From Flavobacteriales bacterium (GTDB lineage: Bacteria > Bacteroidota > Bacteroidia > Flavobacteriales > Parvicellaceae): a stretch of DNA of 8,679 nucleotides. Location: NCBI GenBank assembly GCA_014239715.1, contig JAAZYJ010000010.1:1-8679 (forward strand), written 5' to 3'. The notes beneath the pieces are model-generated. The model worked only from the letters and a program-made list of their open reading frames with translations, was not told the DNA's origin and made no database searches. Positions 5,461-8,679 of this stretch are shown here, in pieces. A program made the position numbers and the translations under genes. Numbering within the stretch: position 1 is the stretch's first letter; every line of letters begins with the position of its first letter.

Positions 5461-8400
5461 ATGATTAATAAGTGCTGTCTTTTTCTGGTTTTTCTGATAG
5501 GTTCAGGCTGTACGTTAGCACAGCAATACAATTTCAGAAATTACCTTCCCAAGGTTGGCGGACTTAGTCAATCACAGGTTTATGATATCATTCAGGACCA
5601 ATCGGGTTACATTTGGGTGGCTACTTACGGCGGTGGAGTTTGCCGTTTCGATGGCGAAATATTCACCACATTTAATCGCATCAACAACCTCTCAAATGAT
5701 GAGGTAATTTGCTTGACGCTAGACGAGGAAGGAGCTGTATGGGTAGGGACCAGAAAAGGCATTAACATTATACGCAACGGAAAGGTCCAGTTGCCGGATT
5801 CAACCTTGTGTATCAAAACCATTCAAACCAAGGAAATTCGAGATCTGGAATTTTTGGATGATGGGCGACTTGTTATACTTGTTAAAAATGGGAATCAGTA
5901 CATTTGGGATGGCTCACAGCTTGACTTCTTTAAACTTCCATCCGCCTGTAACGCGTCTTTAGCCTACTCATCCGGGATATTGATGGCAACAAAAAATCAC
6001 GGATTGTACTACATCAACAATGGAGACACAACAATATTTGATGAAAAAAACGGATTACCATCCAATACGGTCAATTGCCTCACTCCTTCTTCAGATTCAA
6101 ATGTGTGGGTAGGGACAGCTGCCGGAATTGTATTGTTCAAAGACGGCAAATTACATCACGATCAGCTTACCAATGACTTGAATAGCCAGAAACCCGATAT
6201 ACGATCAGTCTCTTTTCGAAACAATAAATTGGCCATCGGCACGGCACAGGCAGGAGTTTACGAAAAAGACCTAAACGGTTCCGTTCTGCATCTCCGATAC
6301 GAAAATGGTCTGCCGGTTTCTGAGATAAGGAAAGTGTATATAGACAGAGAAGGATATACCTGGATAGGGACTAACGGTGCGGGACTTGTGGCACATATTC
6401 ACTCGGCCTTCAGCCAATACAATTTTAGTGTGGAGGGAAATGATCAGATAAGAACGATCACTGCCATCGATAGTCAACGAATCTATTGCAGTACGTTCAA
6501 GGGAATCTACATGATCAAGAATGACAGCGTTCAAAAAATTAGCGACGATATTGTTCGAGGTATTGACGGGGATTCTTTCGGACGCATATGGCTGGTACAC
6601 AAAGATAAAGGCCTGTGTCGATTAATAGATAATGTCATCTCCTCCGTTGAGCTGAAGGCCAGCAGACCATCATTATCTAAAATTGTCAATAAAATCAATA
6701 ATGACCCAACCATTGTTGACCGCGCCCTTAGTGTCAATTCTTTGGATCAGGTTTGGTTCGGAACACAAAAGGGATTCGGGTTGATTGACAATAAGAACGA
6801 ATTGGTAAGCTGGTTTGACAAAGACTCAGGACTATCAGCACCCGGCGGAGTACTATCATTTCACCAAGACTCAACGGGTCAGCTTTGGATCGGTTGTGGA
6901 AATGGGTTGTATCTCTTACACGAACAGCAGTTGAGTAAAATAGACAGCCTTAGGAATTTCGCTTGTTATTGTATTCGAGAGGATCAAACCGGACATATAT
7001 GGTGTGCAACCGATCATGGAGTATTTAAGATCAGCAGAGAGCAGCCTAACACCAACCCTATAGTATCGTTAGATCAGAGATCAGGTCTATCATCATCCAT
7101 GTGTTACACATTGGAGATAAACAACCGGAACCAAGTACTGATCGGAAATACAATTGGCATTGACAAATTGGACGCAACGGTCAGCAATTCTAGCCATTTG
7201 CAAATCTTAAAACACTTTGATTCCAAGCACGGGTTTAATGGCGTTGAATGCAATGCGAACAGCAGCTGTAAAACAGCGGACGGATCAATTTGGTTCGGAA
7301 CCATTAAAGGTGTCTACAAATACAATGAGAACAATGATGTATCAGTGCAAACTCCACCCAATATCGCCCTTACCTCTATTCGATTGAACTATGAAACAAT
7401 TGATAAGTGGATCACAAAAAGCGGGGTCTATCCGGGCCTTCACAAAGCTGACAACCCCATCTTGTTTCATGACCAGAACCATCTCACTTTTGAATTTGTT
7501 GGAATTAGCATGGTGAATCATGATGAGGTTAGCTATTCTTTCCGGCTGGAAGGTTATGAGAACAAATGGAGCCCTAAAACATTACAGAACTCCATTACCT
7601 ATTCAAATTTAAATCCGGGTGATTATATTTTTCACGTCAAAGTTTTCAATGCTGATGGTGTAGAAAGCGATCCCATTGTGTTTTCTTTTTCTATCGCCTC
7701 ACCATTCTGGAAAACAGCCTGGTTCTATCTTTTGACCCTAACCGTGCTTATTGCAGGTAGTATCATTACTATTAAGCTTAGAGAACGGCAGCTAAAGTTC
7801 GCTAATCAAAGACTTGAACGTAAGATTCAGATTCGGACCAGCCAGCTGGAAGAAGAAAAACTAGTCGTTGAGAAACAACACAATGAAATTACAAAAAGCA
7901 TCAATTACGCAAAAAGAATCCAATACTCCATCTTACCCGAACAAGAACTAATGGAGTCCTACTTTGAGGATTTCTTTGTCTTTTACCACCCGAAGGACAT
8001 TGTTGGTGGCGATTTCTATTGGTACAGGTGTTTTGGAAACCTCAGTGTTATTGCCACCGTTGATTGTACCGGCCATGGAGTGCCGGGAGGGTTCATGAGC
8101 ATGATGGGCAGTCTTCTTCTTGACAAGATCGTCCAAAAGAACAATTTGGATACTTCCAATATACTGATCGAGCTTAACAAGGAAATCATCAGGGTCTTGG
8201 ACCAAACCAGTGGAGGTGAGATCCAGGATGGAATGGACATCGCCATATGTATCGTTAACAAAACGGAACGGATCGTTCATTTCAGTGGGGCACGAAATGG
8301 TATTATCGCTATTTCAGATTCTAAAATAATGCGGTATGACGCAGATCTTTATTCAGTCGGAGGGTCTTATACCAACAAGAGTAAAAAGATTAATCGTCAA

Positions 8401-8643
8401 TTTAAAAGCCAACAAATCGAACTGCAAAAAGGAGATTGGGTTTTCATGTATTCAGACGGGTTTTATGACCAGCTTGGTGAGTCATCTCATCGCTCTCTAG
8501 GTATGTCAAAATTTGAAACAATTTTGGCGACATGTGCAACAAATACTGCTGGTCAACATAACATATTATTAGAGGAATTTAACTCCTGGAAAGGCAGTCT
8601 TCCTCAAATCGATGACCTATTGGTCTTGGGCTTTCGGATCTAA
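5461..8643 (+). CDS. Membrane sensor: beta-propeller, Y_Y_Y domain and SpoIIE/PP2C-type phosphatase
   Basis: The 1060-residue protein is a one-piece transmembrane signalling receptor. Residues 1-20 are a signal peptide (cleavage probably after LA-20; Cys17 could alternatively be a poor lipobox). Residues about 30-625 are two-component-regulator propeller repeats (PF07494), with the W-x-[GA]-T type signature at 52, 94, 216, 301, 432, 476, 514 and 611 and many G-L-[SP] repeat starts. A Y_Y_Y domain (PF07495) follows at about 660-750, then one membrane helix at 755-771 and a coiled coil at about 772-830. The cytoplasmic end is a SpoIIE-like PP2C phosphatase (PF07228) with GGDFYW (D851), DCTGHGVPGG (D868), DGMD (923-926), YSDG (D999) and IDD (1050-1052), so the metal-binding residues appear intact. 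It probably senses a periplasmic ligand and dephosphorylates a Ser/Thr-phosphorylated partner, as SpoIIE/RsbU proteins do with anti-sigma-factor antagonists. Neither the ligand nor a partner gene is in the window. It is transcribed alone, divergent from tyrS. Confidence 0.92.
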   Translation: MINKCCLFLVFLIGSGCTLAQQYNFRNYLPKVGGLSQSQVYDIIQDQSGYIWVATYGGGVCRFDGEIFTTFNRINNLSNDEVICLTLDEEGAVWVGTRKGINIIRNGKVQLPDSTLCIKTIQTKEIRDLEFLDDGRLVILVKNGNQYIWDGSQLDFFKLPSACNASLAYSSGILMATKNHGLYYINNGDTTIFDEKNGLPSNTVNCLTPSSDSNVWVGTAAGIVLFKDGKLHHDQLTNDLNSQKPDIRSVSFRNNKLAIGTAQAGVYEKDLNGSVLHLRYENGLPVSEIRKVYIDREGYTWIGTNGAGLVAHIHSAFSQYNFSVEGNDQIRTITAIDSQRIYCSTFKGIYMIKNDSVQKISDDIVRGIDGDSFGRIWLVHKDKGLCRLIDNVISSVELKASRPSLSKIVNKINNDPTIVDRALSVNSLDQVWFGTQKGFGLIDNKNELVSWFDKDSGLSAPGGVLSFHQDSTGQLWIGCGNGLYLLHEQQLSKIDSLRNFACYCIREDQTGHIWCATDHGVFKISREQPNTNPIVSLDQRSGLSSSMCYTLEINNRNQVLIGNTIGIDKLDATVSNSSHLQILKHFDSKHGFNGVECNANSSCKTADGSIWFGTIKGVYKYNENNDVSVQTPPNIALTSIRLNYETIDKWITKSGVYPGLHKADNPILFHDQNHLTFEFVGISMVNHDEVSYSFRLEGYENKWSPKTLQNSITYSNLNPGDYIFHVKVFNADGVESDPIVFSFSIASPFWKTAWFYLLTLTVLIAGSIITIKLRERQLKFANQRLERKIQIRTSQLEEEKLVVEKQHNEITKSINYAKRIQYSILPEQELMESYFEDFFVFYHPKDIVGGDFYWYRCFGNLSVIATVDCTGHGVPGGFMSMMGSLLLDKIVQKNNLDTSNILIELNKEIIRVLDQTSGGEIQDGMDIAICIVNKTERIVHFSGARNGIIAISDSKIMRYDADLYSVGGSYTNKSKKINRQFKSQQIELQKGDWVFMYSDGFYDQLGESSHRSLGMSKFETILATCATNTAGQHNILLEEFNSWKGSLPQIDDLLVLGFRI

Positions 8644-8679
8644 ATTGCGACATATTCAAAAGGGACATCAACCAATACT

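Noticed and set aside
7948..8280. Minus-strand 110-codon frame over the phosphatase domain
   Set aside because: It is antisense to the conserved SpoIIE-type domain and has no recognisable protein features.
8644..8679. Tail of the window after the sensor gene
   Set aside because: Only 36 bases are available; no start codon context, hairpin or promoter motif could be supported.

Overview
The window looks like a chromosomal segment of a member of the Bacteroidota, probably a Flavobacteriales- or Cytophagales-like organism; I cannot place it more precisely. Three things point there: the protein families present (a periplasmic propeller/Y_Y_Y sensor fused to a SpoIIE-type phosphatase, an OprP/OprO-type porin, a small lipoprotein with a DGDGDIG motif); upstream sequences matching the Bacteroidota -7 consensus TAnnTTTG; and start codons without clear Shine-Dalgarno sequences. 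The DNA is moderately AT-rich and densely coding. I see no mobile element, CRISPR array, tRNA or rRNA, and no gene-free stretch longer than about 190 bases.

Layout. Bases 1-600 (minus) hold the first 200 codons of a phosphate-selective-type outer-membrane porin that runs off the left edge. It is divergent from a complete Na+/phosphate symporter with a C-terminal PhoU-like domain (786-2474, plus). The 185-base region between them carries a direct repeat with Pho-box spacing (TTAACAT-N4-TTAACAT) and a -7-like box, so the pair probably forms a phosphate-uptake module: porin through the outer membrane, symporter through the inner membrane. A small lipoprotein of unknown function (2490-2996, minus) follows, convergent with the symporter. 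It is divergent, across only 28 bases containing a 12-base perfect palindrome, from a LuxE-type acyl-activating enzyme (3025-4014, plus).

The most unusual locus is tyrS, tyrosyl-tRNA synthetase, on the minus strand at 5293-4019. It has normal length (424 codons) and all its motifs in one frame, but codon 102 is an amber TAG where family members usually have Gln. The stop separates the HIGH-type motif from the KMSKS-type motif. Possible explanations are a base error, a recent nonsense mutation backed by a second TyrRS, amber suppression, or expression as two fragments. The sequence alone cannot decide.

Bases 5461-8643 (plus) encode a 1060-residue signalling protein: signal peptide, beta-propeller repeats, Y_Y_Y domain, one membrane helix, coiled coil, and a SpoIIE/PP2C-type phosphatase domain with intact metal-binding aspartates. 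The final 36 bases hold nothing I can identify. Apart from the porin/symporter pair, the genes look like independent transcription units in alternating orientation. I did not find a clear new multi-gene system.
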